A stretch of DNA of 64,000 nt from assembly GCF_001050375.1 (NCBI RefSeq), contig NZ_KQ130482.1:670551-734550 (forward strand). Reading direction: 5' to 3'. Numbering within the stretch: position 1 is the first letter of the stretch; the number at the start of each line of letters is the position of its first letter. This DNA is from Catenovulum maritimum (GTDB taxonomy: Bacteria > Pseudomonadota > Gammaproteobacteria > Enterobacterales > Alteromonadaceae). The position numbers were made by a program, and so were the translations under genes. Of the stretch, positions 24,731 through 34,525 are shown one piece after another. Below the pieces are notes generated by a model. That model saw nothing but the letters and a program-made list of their open reading frames with translations. It did no database searches and had not been told where the DNA came from.

Positions 24731-27700
24731 ATGGTTAATTTTAGATTTAACCTGAATATTGTTAATAAAATTAAGCGTGATAATAAGTTATTTATTGCTG
24801 TTATCAGTTTTATTGGCTTAATGTCTCAACTTTTGTTTCCTGCGTATGCAGTAGAAGCGGGCAGCTGGCAAGTAGTTCAGGGTGTAGAAATTGAGCAAAG
24901 TGAGCGCTACACTCAGCGACGTGTTGGTTATTACACCTTTAATACAATTGACTTAACAAATGAAGTTGAGCTTTCTAATCAATTAAGAATGGTTGTGACA
25001 CAGAGTACTCACGAGGTACTTGAAGCTGACGGTTATACTGAAAACTCGAATCCATATTTTAATTTAGAATCTGCATCGGACATGACGAAAGTTTATTTTA
25101 AATTAAAACGTGGGGCATTTTCTTACACTGCAGAGTTACAGCAATTTATTGTTGAGCCGCAAGCATTTTCATTCAGTTATGATTTCAATACTAATGAAAT
25201 TCAAACAGAAAATAACAACTGGGAAGGTTGGGTATACCCAACTCTAAACCGTGGGGTTATGGCGTTTGAAGTTGAAGCCGGTGCTGATGGCAGTGCAGCC
25301 TACTCATATCAAGATACCAGTACAAACGTAAATATTACACAAAATGGTATTCGTTTTAACAACCGCACCAACAAAGATAATGTAAACCCTTGGACGGATG
25401 CATTAGCTAGTGCTCATGGCGAAACTTTAGAATCTGTTTCATTATGGGTCAAAGTTGAAAAAGCGACAGCGGGTAATGTTACTGTTCGTCATAATCTAGT
25501 TCCTTTCCCTGTGATTGATGATAGAAAAGGTCCAACAATCAATGCCGGTTTAGACCTTGGTCCAGAATACGAGATGGTGATCCCTGCAGCAGCAAATAAT
25601 ACTTGGGTACAAGTAGAATTTGTCGATACTAAAACCGGTTTAAAGCAATTCACCATTCCAGAAACTTGGGTACATCATGACGGTGTTTCTGCAATTCAGG
25701 TTTACCCTCAATTCCTATTTGATGGCTTAGAAGTAGGCGATAAAGTCTATCTTGATAATTACGCGATTGGCTCTCCACTTGAAAATGCATGTTGCGAACT
25801 AGTCGAGGAAGAGGTCCCTGACAATGGCGGTAACACAGGTGAAAATTCGGGTGGTAATTCTGGGGGAAATACTGGTGGAGTTGAAGAGCCTGAATACAAT
25901 CTAGGTGATTTACTGACTTTTAACTATAACTTTGACAGCAATGAAATTGCAGAAAATCAAGGCAGCCAAGGTTGGATTTACTCTATCGTAAATAGAGGTG
26001 AAATGAGCTTTGAAGATTCTATAGGGCGTAGTGGTTCTGCATTATCTTATACGGATACAAGTGTAAATATTAACCCAGAGCAAAATGGTATATACCTACA
26101 AAAATGGCGTGACAGTGAGTTTACGGCTCGATTTTCAAATCATGGTCACATCATTAAAAGTGTTAAGCTTTGGGTAAAAACTGAATTAGTTAGTGCAAAA
26201 GATATCGAAGTTATTCATTACTTATTGCCATATGGTTTGGTTAGTGGCAATAAAAGTGCTAATTACCCAGCTGCAATTCAAGCTGCACCTAAATTTGTAG
26301 GTATTGTCCCGGCTGGTTCAACCGGTTGGGTTGAAATTACTTTAGAGCTGCAAGATCAAGAAACAAATGAATTCATTATTCCTTCAACTTGGTTTGGGTA
26401 CAATGGTGGCGATCTACAAGTTTATCCTGAGTTTAAATTTGGAAATACTGAAGTAGGCGATAAGGTTTATATCGATGATTATCAAGTTGAAACTGAAGTA
26501 GGTGAACCCTTAGGTATTCCGACTGACTTCACGCTTGAATATAACTTTAATGATGCAACCGCAGCTCAAAATGGTGGCTGGGGATTTGTTTTGTCTGATT
26601 TTGGAACTATCAATTTAGAAGACGGCTTAGGCTATCAAAATACCAATGCTATTTCTTATACTGATACTAATGCAGCAACTAACATAGATAACCAATCTAT
26701 GTTATGGCATAAATGGGGTAATACTAACCCTTGGAGTCAGGCGTTTGCAGGCGGGAAAATTGAAACCGAGATTCAATCAGTTAAGTTACGCGTTAAAGTT
26801 GAAAAAGCACAAGGTAATCTAGGTACTGAAGCTGTCACGATTAAGCATCATTTACTGCCTTGGAACGTTACATTAGATGGTGGGAAATTTGGTAAAGTAG
26901 AAGCAGCTAAAGCTATTTCACCTGACTACACAGCACAAATTAGTGCTGATAATTTTGGTCAGTGGACAGAAATTACTTTTGTCGATGCCAATACCAATTC
27001 TCAAACTTTCTCAATTCCTGAAACTTGGATTTTAACGGATGGTAATGACATAGTTGACGTCCTTCCTTCATTCTTCTTCGGTGGTTTAGAAGTTGGTGAT
27101 AAAGTTATTATTGATGATTATGTATTATTAGGTGATAACGCACTGGCAAGAAGCGGCGTTATTGTTAGTGAAGAGCCAGAGCATGATTATGGTTTTCATG
27201 ATGGTAGCGGGACTTACACTCATAACCCTCGTCCAACCCCTTTGCCTGTAATAGACAGTGATTTTTATACACCTCCGGTTCAATTTGGTGTTGAGAAAAA
27301 TGCTGTAACTGACTTTGGCGTAAACAATACGGATACGGCCGATGATACTGCAAGCATGCAAATTGCTTTGGACCAAATTAGTGCGGAACAAAACGGTGGT
27401 AAGTTATTTATTCCTGCTGGCCACTACTACTTTAGAAGCTTACATTTACGCTCTAATGTTCATTTAGAAATTGATGAAGGTGCTGTATTCCATATGACTG
27501 CTGGTGGTGGATACAATGTCTGGATGTTCGAAATGGGTAACCAATCTAAAGCGGAAAACTTCAGTTTTGTTGGTTTAGGTAATGGTTTTACTATCGACTT
27601 ACGAGATGCACCAAATATTAGAACTGCTGTGTTCAAAATGGGCGAAATTGAAAACTTTAAGTTCTCTAACTTTAAGATTGAAGATAGAAAATCAATTTTT

Positions 27701-28615
27701 GCTTCATTCCTAGTCGGTATTGTTGAACGTGATAATGATATTTTCTGGCCTGTGAAAGGGATTATCGAGAAAATAGACCAATCTAACTCTCTATTTGGTT
27801 ATGGTTTAGTACAAATGTATGGTGCCGATAATATTTTATTCCGTGATTTACATAGTGAAGGTGGGATTACCCTCAGAATGGAAACTGATAACCTAACCAT
27901 GAAAGAATATGGTAAAGGTGGTATTCGTAATATATTTGCTGAAGATATTCGTGGTACAGATTGCCTTTCACCTGTTATGTTTGGTCCTCATTTCCAAGAA
28001 AATGGAGCTGTTCAAGTCGATGGCGTAGTTTCTAACGGTTGTGGTTTTGCCGTGAGAGTTGACGACGGTTTTGTTGAGTTATTTAGCCCAGCAGGTGAAA
28101 CTCATACTCGCCAAAGTTGGAAAGATGCAGTTGATGCTGAAATCGGTGCTGGATGTTCTGCACAACCATATGCACGTGGTGCAAATCAGTGGGCAGCCCG
28201 TATTAATCCAATTAATGATTGTTTAGATATTGCACACCAAAAATATGGATTAAAACCTGGTTGGTTTGAAGAATCACATGTTTATAAGGTGACTGCAATC
28301 AACGGCAATAATGCGCATTTAAAACAAAATCAATTAAACTATTTTAGTTTAACTAATCCTACTTGTGAAAATGTTTGTTTGCCGACGTCTGAGCAATGGG
28401 CTGGTACGGGTAATATTTACTTAGGTCCATCAATTGGCGGGGTATTTGATCACAATGAAGCAGGCGTTGATTATCACTTCAATATCAATATTTATAATTT
28501 GAATATGGTTGATTTTTCAACCCCATCTCATGATGTTATCAATAGTGATACATCGTCTTCTAGAGTTTGCGATTATTATGGTATGCAAGCTTGTTCTGAA
28601 GAGCGTTGGAACTAA
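24731..28615 (+). CDS. cgiA: GH82 iota-carrageenase with three N-terminal repeat domains
   Basis: Residues about 855-1294 are a right-handed beta-helix closely matching Alteromonas iota-carrageenase (shared stretches FGYGLVQMYGADNILFRDLH and GGITLRMETDN, and the C-terminal SSRVCDYYGM). Gln1028, Glu1051, Asp1053 and His1087 keep exactly the spacing of Gln222, Glu245, Asp247 and His281 of the characterised enzyme, so activity on iota-carrageenan is expected. The N-terminus has a signal peptide (to about residue 42), then three homologous domains of about 190-200 residues (about 149-350, 398-590, 601-803). Each begins YxFNxN-like and ends EVGDKVxIDxY. A Gly/Asn/Glu linker lies after the first. 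Known GH82 enzymes are near 490 residues, so this is greatly enlarged. AAACTGGAG precedes the ATG. Confidence 0.95.
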   Translation: MVNFRFNLNIVNKIKRDNKLFIAVISFIGLMSQLLFPAYAVEAGSWQVVQGVEIEQSERYTQRRVGYYTFNTIDLTNEVELSNQLRMVVTQSTHEVLEADGYTENSNPYFNLESASDMTKVYFKLKRGAFSYTAELQQFIVEPQAFSFSYDFNTNEIQTENNNWEGWVYPTLNRGVMAFEVEAGADGSAAYSYQDTSTNVNITQNGIRFNNRTNKDNVNPWTDALASAHGETLESVSLWVKVEKATAGNVTVRHNLVPFPVIDDRKGPTINAGLDLGPEYEMVIPAAANNTWVQVEFVDTKTGLKQFTIPETWVHHDGVSAIQVYPQFLFDGLEVGDKVYLDNYAIGSPLENACCELVEEEVPDNGGNTGENSGGNSGGNTGGVEEPEYNLGDLLTFNYNFDSNEIAENQGSQGWIYSIVNRGEMSFEDSIGRSGSALSYTDTSVNINPEQNGIYLQKWRDSEFTARFSNHGHIIKSVKLWVKTELVSAKDIEVIHYLLPYGLVSGNKSANYPAAIQAAPKFVGIVPAGSTGWVEITLELQDQETNEFIIPSTWFGYNGGDLQVYPEFKFGNTEVGDKVYIDDYQVETEVGEPLGIPTDFTLEYNFNDATAAQNGGWGFVLSDFGTINLEDGLGYQNTNAISYTDTNAATNIDNQSMLWHKWGNTNPWSQAFAGGKIETEIQSVKLRVKVEKAQGNLGTEAVTIKHHLLPWNVTLDGGKFGKVEAAKAISPDYTAQISADNFGQWTEITFVDANTNSQTFSIPETWILTDGNDIVDVLPSFFFGGLEVGDKVIIDDYVLLGDNALARSGVIVSEEPEHDYGFHDGSGTYTHNPRPTPLPVIDSDFYTPPVQFGVEKNAVTDFGVNNTDTADDTASMQIALDQISAEQNGGKLFIPAGHYYFRSLHLRSNVHLEIDEGAVFHMTAGGGYNVWMFEMGNQSKAENFSFVGLGNGFTIDLRDAPNIRTAVFKMGEIENFKFSNFKIEDRKSIFASFLVGIVERDNDIFWPVKGIIEKIDQSNSLFGYGLVQMYGADNILFRDLHSEGGITLRMETDNLTMKEYGKGGIRNIFAEDIRGTDCLSPVMFGPHFQENGAVQVDGVVSNGCGFAVRVDDGFVELFSPAGETHTRQSWKDAVDAEIGAGCSAQPYARGANQWAARINPINDCLDIAHQKYGLKPGWFEESHVYKVTAINGNNAHLKQNQLNYFSLTNPTCENVCLPTSEQWAGTGNIYLGPSIGGVFDHNEAGVDYHFNINIYNLNMVDFSTPSHDVINSDTSSSRVCDYYGMQACSEERWN

Positions 28616-28654
28616 ATTGAATTAAATTTAAACCTAGTTCAAATTGAGTTATTT

Positions 28655-28686
28655 AAAAGGCCAGTCAGTTAACGACTGGCCTTTTT
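28655..28686 (+). terminator. Rho-independent terminator after GH82
   Basis: AAAAGGCCAGTC pairs with GACTGGCCTTTT around a 7-nt loop and is followed by TGTTT, 40 bp past the GH82 stop. This is a strong canonical terminator. Confidence 0.9.
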
Positions 28687-28847
28687 GTTTAAACTTTATT
28701 ATCAATGGCTTAATGGAATTTTCTGATTTCTAATTCCGAGTCAAGGTTAAGTGTTTACGGTACTAGATCAAGTTTAGGTTTTAACTAAGGTTAAACGCTA
28801 TAGCTAGTTTATACTACCAAGTTGTTATTTATTCAGCTGTTTTCTTT

Positions 28848-30239
28848 TCAAAACTTTATTTTGAAACATATTTGTTGGTTTTCTTGTTTATCAATCAATT
28901 CAACGGTTAATTTAATATTAAGAATATCCGCACTGCGTTTAGCTATTGAAAGCCCTAACCCAGAGTGCCCATCTAGCTGTCTTGCTTTGTCTTGTTGCCA
29001 AAAACGGTCAAACATAACGGATAAATCTGTCTGAGTTAAAGATGGCGCTAAGTTTGAAATAAGTAGAGAATTCTCATCTGTATTTAATTTTATTTCAAGA
29101 TTGCTATTTACAGGCGCATGACAGATAGCGTTGCCAATTAAATTGGATAAAATCATTTGTAATAGACTAGGGTCTGAATCTATCTCATAGCTTTGTATAT
29201 CAGCTAAATTAGAGGTTAGCTGTAATTGTTTATCTAAAATATTGTTATTTCTGAGGTCAATACATTTATTTAAATGTCTGATTATATCTATCGATTCAAT
29301 ATTTAATCTTGGCTGAGCTTCTAACCTCGATAACATTAATAAACTATCAACTAACTTTTGTAGTTGAATACTGGTTGATTCTATTTCAGAAAACTCTTCA
29401 TTGATATCGTCACTCGGCCACTTTTGGGCAACTTCAGCTGTGGTTCTAATCGCTGCTAGTGGTGTTCTAATCTCATGTGCTATATCACTACTGAAACGTC
29501 TTTCACGCTCAAAACTTGATTCAAGTCTAACCATTAATTCATTTAACCTGATAATAAGAGGTTTGATTTCTTCTGGGATGCTTGCTTGGCTGAACCTGTG
29601 TTGCAAATTATCGACATTGATGGTTGAGACAGAATGTGCTAGCTCAGCGATTGGTTTTAGCGTTCTTCTTAAAATCAAAACTAGCAAGCCAGTAAAGACA
29701 ATGATAGAAAGTGCACCACCTATTATTAATCGTCTTTTTAGTTTTTTTAATTTACGTTTAATAATCTTTGAATCCAAGCCAAGCACTAAGAGCTTTTTAC
29801 TTGCACTGCGGCGTTCGCTTAAAAATACGGTTTGTAAAAAGAGTTTTACGTTGTCTGTTTTGTATTCGAAAATAGCAGGGGTGATTTTTGTCGGATCAAT
29901 CTTCAGTTCTTGTTTTTGAAAATTTTCAGATTGAAATACAAGATTCGTCTTTCCATCAAACATCTTGTAGTACAGTGGCTGGTTTAGTCGGTTAGCTGAA
30001 AACTCAGCTAATAGCTCCTCAATTTTTTCCAGCTGTGCATTATTGTCGCCAAAATTTCTTAAAACATGGGGTCTAAATAGACGCATTTTGACATGACCAG
30101 CGATACTTTTAACCTGTTCTTTAAGGTCGTTTTGCATCGCGTTTTTTTCTGCTTGGTATAAGCTAAATGCAGCTAAGCAATATAAGGCTAAAAAACTAGG
30201 TAAAAGCCAAATTAATAATTTATTTCGTATACTGTTCAA
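28848..30239 (-). CDS. QseC-type membrane sensor histidine kinase
   Basis: Two transmembrane helices (about 10-30 and 170-190) flank a periplasmic sensor of about 135 residues. HAMP follows (about 190-240), then the HisKA motif DIAHEIRTPLAAIRTTAEVA with His255. The HATPase_c domain has the N-box NLIGNAICHA and the GHSGLGLSIAKR loop. This is the standard layout of class I kinases of the QseC/PmrB group. The gene overlaps the response regulator by 4 nt and is the second gene of that pair. The downstream end converges with the GH82 operon. The sensor ligand is unknown; cations and metals are common for the group, but sugar-related control cannot be excluded here. Confidence 0.9.
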   Translation of the reverse strand: MNSIRNKLLIWLLPSFLALYCLAAFSLYQAEKNAMQNDLKEQVKSIAGHVKMRLFRPHVLRNFGDNNAQLEKIEELLAEFSANRLNQPLYYKMFDGKTNLVFQSENFQKQELKIDPTKITPAIFEYKTDNVKLFLQTVFLSERRSASKKLLVLGLDSKIIKRKLKKLKRRLIIGGALSIIVFTGLLVLILRRTLKPIAELAHSVSTINVDNLQHRFSQASIPEEIKPLIIRLNELMVRLESSFERERRFSSDIAHEIRTPLAAIRTTAEVAQKWPSDDINEEFSEIESTSIQLQKLVDSLLMLSRLEAQPRLNIESIDIIRHLNKCIDLRNNNILDKQLQLTSNLADIQSYEIDSDPSLLQMILSNLIGNAICHAPVNSNLEIKLNTDENSLLISNLAPSLTQTDLSVMFDRFWQQDKARQLDGHSGLGLSIAKRSADILNIKLTVELIDKQENQQICFKIKF

Positions 30240-30916
30240 GCTTGATTGTCCTGAATAAAGTACCCCATGCCTCTTTTAGTTTGAATTAGTTGGCTTGAAG
30301 TTTTATCTATTTGTATTGCTTTACGTAAAGCGTAAACTGCAGATTCAACCACATTACTCATTGGATTAACATACTCATCATAAATTGATTCCTCTATTTC
30401 ATGCCTGCTTACGACTTGTCCTTGTCTAAGCATGAGTAACTCAAGTAATGAAAAAGACTGTGGGGTTAAATTTAATACTTGGTTATTCCGTTTAACTATT
30501 TTGGCACTTCTATCTAGCTCTAAGTCAGCAATTCTAAGCAGTGGAGAGGCTTGTTGATATCTTCTTCTGGAGAGAGCTTCAACTCTCGCGAGCAGTTCTT
30601 CAATAGCAAAAGATTTAACTAAATAATCGTCTGCGCCTATTTTGAATCCTTCAATTTTATCTTCTATTTGGTCAAGTGCTGTTAAGAATAATACTGGTGT
30701 ACTTTTACCCGCATCACGTATTTGCTTAAGAATTTGTTTTCCATCTAAATTAGGCAGCATGATATCTAAAATAATGACATCGTAATCGTATTCGAGTGCA
30801 TGCCATAAGCCATCCTTACCGTCACCGGTATCATCAACCGCATATTTATTTGCTTTCAGCGCTCTGACGACTGCTTTTCTAATTTGTTCAGTATCTTCAA
30901 CAATTAATACTCGCAT
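30236..30916 (-). CDS. OmpR/QseB-type response regulator
   Basis: The receiver domain (1-120) has Glu7/Asp8, phospho-acceptor Asp51 in VIILDIMLPNLDG, and Lys in DDYLVK (the usual KP is KS here). The C-terminal winged helix (about 130-223) contains LTPQSFSLLELLM, the recognition segment VVESAVYALRKAI and the wing TKRGMGYF. It is the first gene of an operon with the sensor kinase (4-nt overlap). It is divergent from the FG-GAP/UnbV lipoprotein gene at 31126, sharing a 209-bp intergenic region with a TTGTAAACAA site. Confidence 0.92.
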   Translation of the reverse strand: MRVLIVEDTEQIRKAVVRALKANKYAVDDTGDGKDGLWHALEYDYDVIILDIMLPNLDGKQILKQIRDAGKSTPVLFLTALDQIEDKIEGFKIGADDYLVKSFAIEELLARVEALSRRRYQQASPLLRIADLELDRSAKIVKRNNQVLNLTPQSFSLLELLMLRQGQVVSRHEIEESIYDEYVNPMSNVVESAVYALRKAIQIDKTSSQLIQTKRGMGYFIQDNQA

Positions 30917-31075
30917 CTAGTTACTCCAAAAAGTCATATTAATTATATTATAGCTAAAGATAAATGAGCATTTGATGAGGAATTAAATATTTCTATAAAT
31001 GGTTATAAACTATATGAAAGTATGACATTAGTTATTTTTGTTAGGCGACAATTTCAATTTTGACTAGATACTTAA

Positions 31076-31085
31076 TTGTAAACAA
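31076..31085. promoter_or_regulatory. TTGTAAACAA site between the QseB-type and FG-GAP/UnbV genes
   Basis: It lies 40 bp before ATG 31126 and 160 bp from the divergent response-regulator gene. It fits the TTGTWWACAA pattern found before GH50, GH16, the diheme oxidoreductase and the second FG-GAP/UnbV gene. Confidence 0.5.
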
Positions 31086-31125
31086 TCTACAATAACTTTA
31101 ACTTAGTAATAATATGTAGACGATA

Positions 31126-34100
31126 ATGAAACCTAGAATAATTTTGTCCGTTTGTTCGTTAATTGGATTATTAATGTTGACGTTAAGTGCTTGCAATAAA
31201 GATAGGCATTTAAACATACCTAGTTTAATTGAACCGCAAAAACCTTTGCTTTTCGAAAAGCGAGTTACAGGTAGTCTAACTAAAAAAATTACAATAAATC
31301 TGAATAACGCTGGGAATTCTGCTCGTTTGAGTTTATACGCTGACGATAACTTACTGGTCGATAACTTCAACATCCCAGTAAAAGGCCTACAGACGGTAAA
31401 CACGCTAGTCAATTTTGATCAATTTACCGAGCTAGCAAAATCACAGTTAATTGAATTTAAGTTAGTGTCTAAAGGTGCAAACTTAACCATTCATGATTTC
31501 ATCATTGAAGATATCGAAAATTTAACTTTTCCTAATTATAAAGATATTAGCCAAGCTATTGGCATGGACAAAGTTAGCTCAATTAAATATGGCGGACCAA
31601 CAGTAGCGGATTTTGATAATGATGGCGATTATGACTTTATTGTTAATAATCATAATGCCGAGTCAAGTAAATTGTACTGGAATAATGGTGACGGCTCAGT
31701 AAGTAAACATAACAAAAATTTAGCGCGCTGGTTTATGCATGATCTACATGGCACTGCAGCTGGAGATTATGACAATGATGGTGATTTAGATATAGTCGTT
31801 ACTATGGGTGGCGGTAATGGTAAAAATCCTTCTAAGGCAAATTTTTATCATAATAATCAAGGTTCTTTAGTTTTAAGCACTGGTGATGTCAATATTGACC
31901 GAGGTGGTAGAGGCCGTGGTGCAAAATGGTCTGACATGGATTTAGATGGTGATTTAGATTTAATGCTAATAAATGAAGCCAGTTTAACTCATTCTAAACC
32001 TCAACATTATTTTTATAAAAATTTGGGCAATGGTGAGTTTGAATATACCTCAATCAAAGGTATGGAAGATCAAGAACCGTCTAGAGCTCTTATTACCGAT
32101 TTAAATGGTGACCAAATTGATGATCTTATCCTATACAGCCCATTATCAGTTTGGCAAGGCAATGGGGATTTTACCTTTACAGAAATCACGTCAAAATTTC
32201 CAGAAGACATTACAAAACTCCATGATGTGATGGCAGTAACAGATATAGATATAGATAACGACGGTGATTTAGATTTATATCTAGCTCGAGGTAAGGCTTT
32301 TGAGCATGGTTTTGGTGAATCTCCTTCGGTTGATCATGATCCAATTGAAAAAACATTTTCGATCAAACCTCGTGGCTATAAGGGGGTAGATGAATTTTAT
32401 TTTATTGCTTCAGGCGAGGTTAAATTCCATCAATATAACTATCTGACTCAGGGTGAATTTAGAGGTAAAGATTATCCAATATTTTTGGGTAGCCATAAAA
32501 TAGCCAATGTACTTAAACCTGGCGAAGAGTTGGTTATTGAACCAGAAAAATCGATTGGTTGGCCAGATGATATTACACAGAATGGTGTTTATTTTGGCTA
32601 TCTAGGGAATAAAAAATGGCGCTCTGCTTTAGTTCGAAACGGCAATATATTCTGGACATTTAGATTTAGCTTAACTGGTGTCGAGCAAGTGTCATTAGGT
32701 TTTGAACCTGAAAACAGAAATATCAGTGACATCCTGTTAGAAAATAAAGGTGAATTATTTAGCGATGTAAGTCGCCAATGGAATATCCCAACCGGCGTGA
32801 ACTCATTAGGTGTGACAGTTGGAGATTTTAATAATGATAGTCATCAAGATTTATTTGTTTATCGTTGGGGGCTGATTGGCCAAAGAATATCAGATTATAT
32901 GTTGTTAAACACAGGGAAAGGATATTTTGAAAACATCACTATGCATGGCGCTAATGATATAGGTGGACCAGGTAATGGCGATATGGGCCAAGCGTTCGAC
33001 TTTGACTTGGACGGAGACTTAGAGCTTTTAAACGGCAGTGAAGATGGAGAATGGTATTTATACAGCAATGAAATTGAGCAGTCACAGAATCAAGCAAACT
33101 ATGCCTTAGTGAAAGTTGGATATTCGCCTGAAGCTAATGTCGATGCTATTTCAGCTGAAGTCGTAGTTGAAACTGAAAACAACACATATAGAAAACGTGT
33201 TGGGTCTGCGGGTGCGATATTCTCACAAAGTCTACTTAATATTGTCCATTTTGGTCTAGGTAATGCTGAGAAAATTAAGTCTATTCATGTTAAATGGCGC
33301 AATGGCGAAAGCGTTGTTTTTCAGAATAAATCAGTCAATCAAATGTTTGATACTGATAAACAAGATCCAGATAGTATTAGCTTTGCAAAACCAAAATATG
33401 AAGTAAGACAAAATTCAGCAATTAATATCACACCTTTAATTAAACCAGCTAATGCTAATACTTTAGTTTCTTGGTCATCTAGTAATGACAAAGCGATTAG
33501 TGTGAATCATAAAGGCGAAATAACTGCGGTTGGTAAAGTTGGAGAAACTGCGGTTATTTCAGCTAAAAGTCAAGCAAATGGACTAGTCGCGTCAAGTTTG
33601 GTAAGTATTATTGACTGGCATCCACACGAGCTCAAGTCTATAAAATTCGACCTAGATACTAAACTCAATTTGATTGAAGGGCAGCAGGTTAAAGCTAAGG
33701 TTTTATTAGAGCCTAGATTTGCTGATAACGCAGAATACAATTTCACATCTAGTAATGATAAGGTCGCTAGTCTTGATCTAAATGGTAATATTGTCGCCAA
33801 AGCTGCTGGTTCAGCTAATATACAAGTCACAGCTGTCGGCAATAAAAATGTCAGTGATTCGATTGAAGTTGAGGTGAAGCCATTGATTAAACCTTTTATC
33901 GAAATTACAAATCATAATGAATTTTCAGATAAAATATTAGTCATTGGCGATAATATTAATGTGAAGGTTAAATACCATGCAGGCACTGGCAATAAAGTAA
34001 TTTCTTCTGATGAAGGCGGGATTCGCTTTTGGTTAAGACACTTTAAATCTAAATGGTTTCCGGTTAAAGATATTGTATTAACTGATAAAGATGTTTTATA

Positions 34101-34263
34101 TACAGAATCGGGTACAAGCGAAATGACAATTTCTCTTGCTGGTTTAACCCCAACATCTGAATTACCAGAAGGCCACTTTTATTTACTACAAGCTACCTTT
34201 GTATCAAGTAGTGGGGCAGAGTTAAACTCTAAAATTTACCCATTAGAGCTAGTTAATCCTTAA
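31126..34263 (+). CDS. Giant FG-GAP/VCBS-UnbV lipoprotein with Big2 domains
   Basis: This 1045-residue surface lipoprotein (LTLSAC, Cys23) starts with an unnamed beta domain (about 30-140). FG-GAP/VCBS propeller repeats follow, with calcium loops such as DFDNDGDYD, DYDNDGDLD and DIDNDGDLD (about 150-400), interrupted by an inserted beta domain (about 425-540). More repeats run to about 650. An ASPIC/UnbV domain comes next (about 660-745; VGSAGAIFSQSLLNIVHFGLG). Two Big2 Ig domains (about 755-915) and an end domain (about 920-1045) complete it. The same order recurs in the 1251-residue protein encoded at 59938. FG-GAP/UnbV proteins are common in polysaccharide-use loci of marine bacteria. Glycan or calcium-dependent binding is likely, but no enzymatic role is proven. 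Confidence 0.85.
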   Translation: MKPRIILSVCSLIGLLMLTLSACNKDRHLNIPSLIEPQKPLLFEKRVTGSLTKKITINLNNAGNSARLSLYADDNLLVDNFNIPVKGLQTVNTLVNFDQFTELAKSQLIEFKLVSKGANLTIHDFIIEDIENLTFPNYKDISQAIGMDKVSSIKYGGPTVADFDNDGDYDFIVNNHNAESSKLYWNNGDGSVSKHNKNLARWFMHDLHGTAAGDYDNDGDLDIVVTMGGGNGKNPSKANFYHNNQGSLVLSTGDVNIDRGGRGRGAKWSDMDLDGDLDLMLINEASLTHSKPQHYFYKNLGNGEFEYTSIKGMEDQEPSRALITDLNGDQIDDLILYSPLSVWQGNGDFTFTEITSKFPEDITKLHDVMAVTDIDIDNDGDLDLYLARGKAFEHGFGESPSVDHDPIEKTFSIKPRGYKGVDEFYFIASGEVKFHQYNYLTQGEFRGKDYPIFLGSHKIANVLKPGEELVIEPEKSIGWPDDITQNGVYFGYLGNKKWRSALVRNGNIFWTFRFSLTGVEQVSLGFEPENRNISDILLENKGELFSDVSRQWNIPTGVNSLGVTVGDFNNDSHQDLFVYRWGLIGQRISDYMLLNTGKGYFENITMHGANDIGGPGNGDMGQAFDFDLDGDLELLNGSEDGEWYLYSNEIEQSQNQANYALVKVGYSPEANVDAISAEVVVETENNTYRKRVGSAGAIFSQSLLNIVHFGLGNAEKIKSIHVKWRNGESVVFQNKSVNQMFDTDKQDPDSISFAKPKYEVRQNSAINITPLIKPANANTLVSWSSSNDKAISVNHKGEITAVGKVGETAVISAKSQANGLVASSLVSIIDWHPHELKSIKFDLDTKLNLIEGQQVKAKVLLEPRFADNAEYNFTSSNDKVASLDLNGNIVAKAAGSANIQVTAVGNKNVSDSIEVEVKPLIKPFIEITNHNEFSDKILVIGDNINVKVKYHAGTGNKVISSDEGGIRFWLRHFKSKWFPVKDIVLTDKDVLYTESGTSEMTISLAGLTPTSELPEGHFYLLQATFVSSSGAELNSKIYPLELVNP

Positions 34264-34298
34264 GTTTAAAAGTCGAATTTAAGTATGGGGTGAGTATT

Positions 34299-34325
34299 GA
34301 CAGCTGATTTGTTAATTCAGCTGTC
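34299..34325 (+). terminator. Hairpin after the first FG-GAP/UnbV gene
   Basis: GACAGCTGA pairs with TCAGCTGTC around 9 nt, 35 bp past the stop. The T-tract is weak, so it is a moderate terminator candidate. The stretch 34326-34525 shows nothing recognisable. Confidence 0.5.
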
Positions 34326-34525
34326 TATTAGCTATAAGCAACCCACACGGAAATATACTATCTTTAACGAACGATTTGTTAGCCTGTTATCCAGGCTTAG
34401 CTTATTTAACTGAAAGGCTTAATAGCTAATTTTTGACAAAGAGATATAGATCTTAATTTAAAATTTTATAATAAAATCAATAGCTTTTATTATTTCACTA
34501 TGCTTTCATTAAGATGCTCGGTTGA

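Noticed and set aside
25800..25890. Gly/Asn/Ser-rich repeats as a possible CRISPR or minisatellite
   Set aside because: They encode the linker between the first and second repeat domains of the GH82 protein; the units are short and irregular.
29401..29919. A 172-codon open frame on the plus strand
   Set aside because: It is fully antisense to the QseC-type kinase gene, whose domains are intact, and its translation has no recognisable motif.
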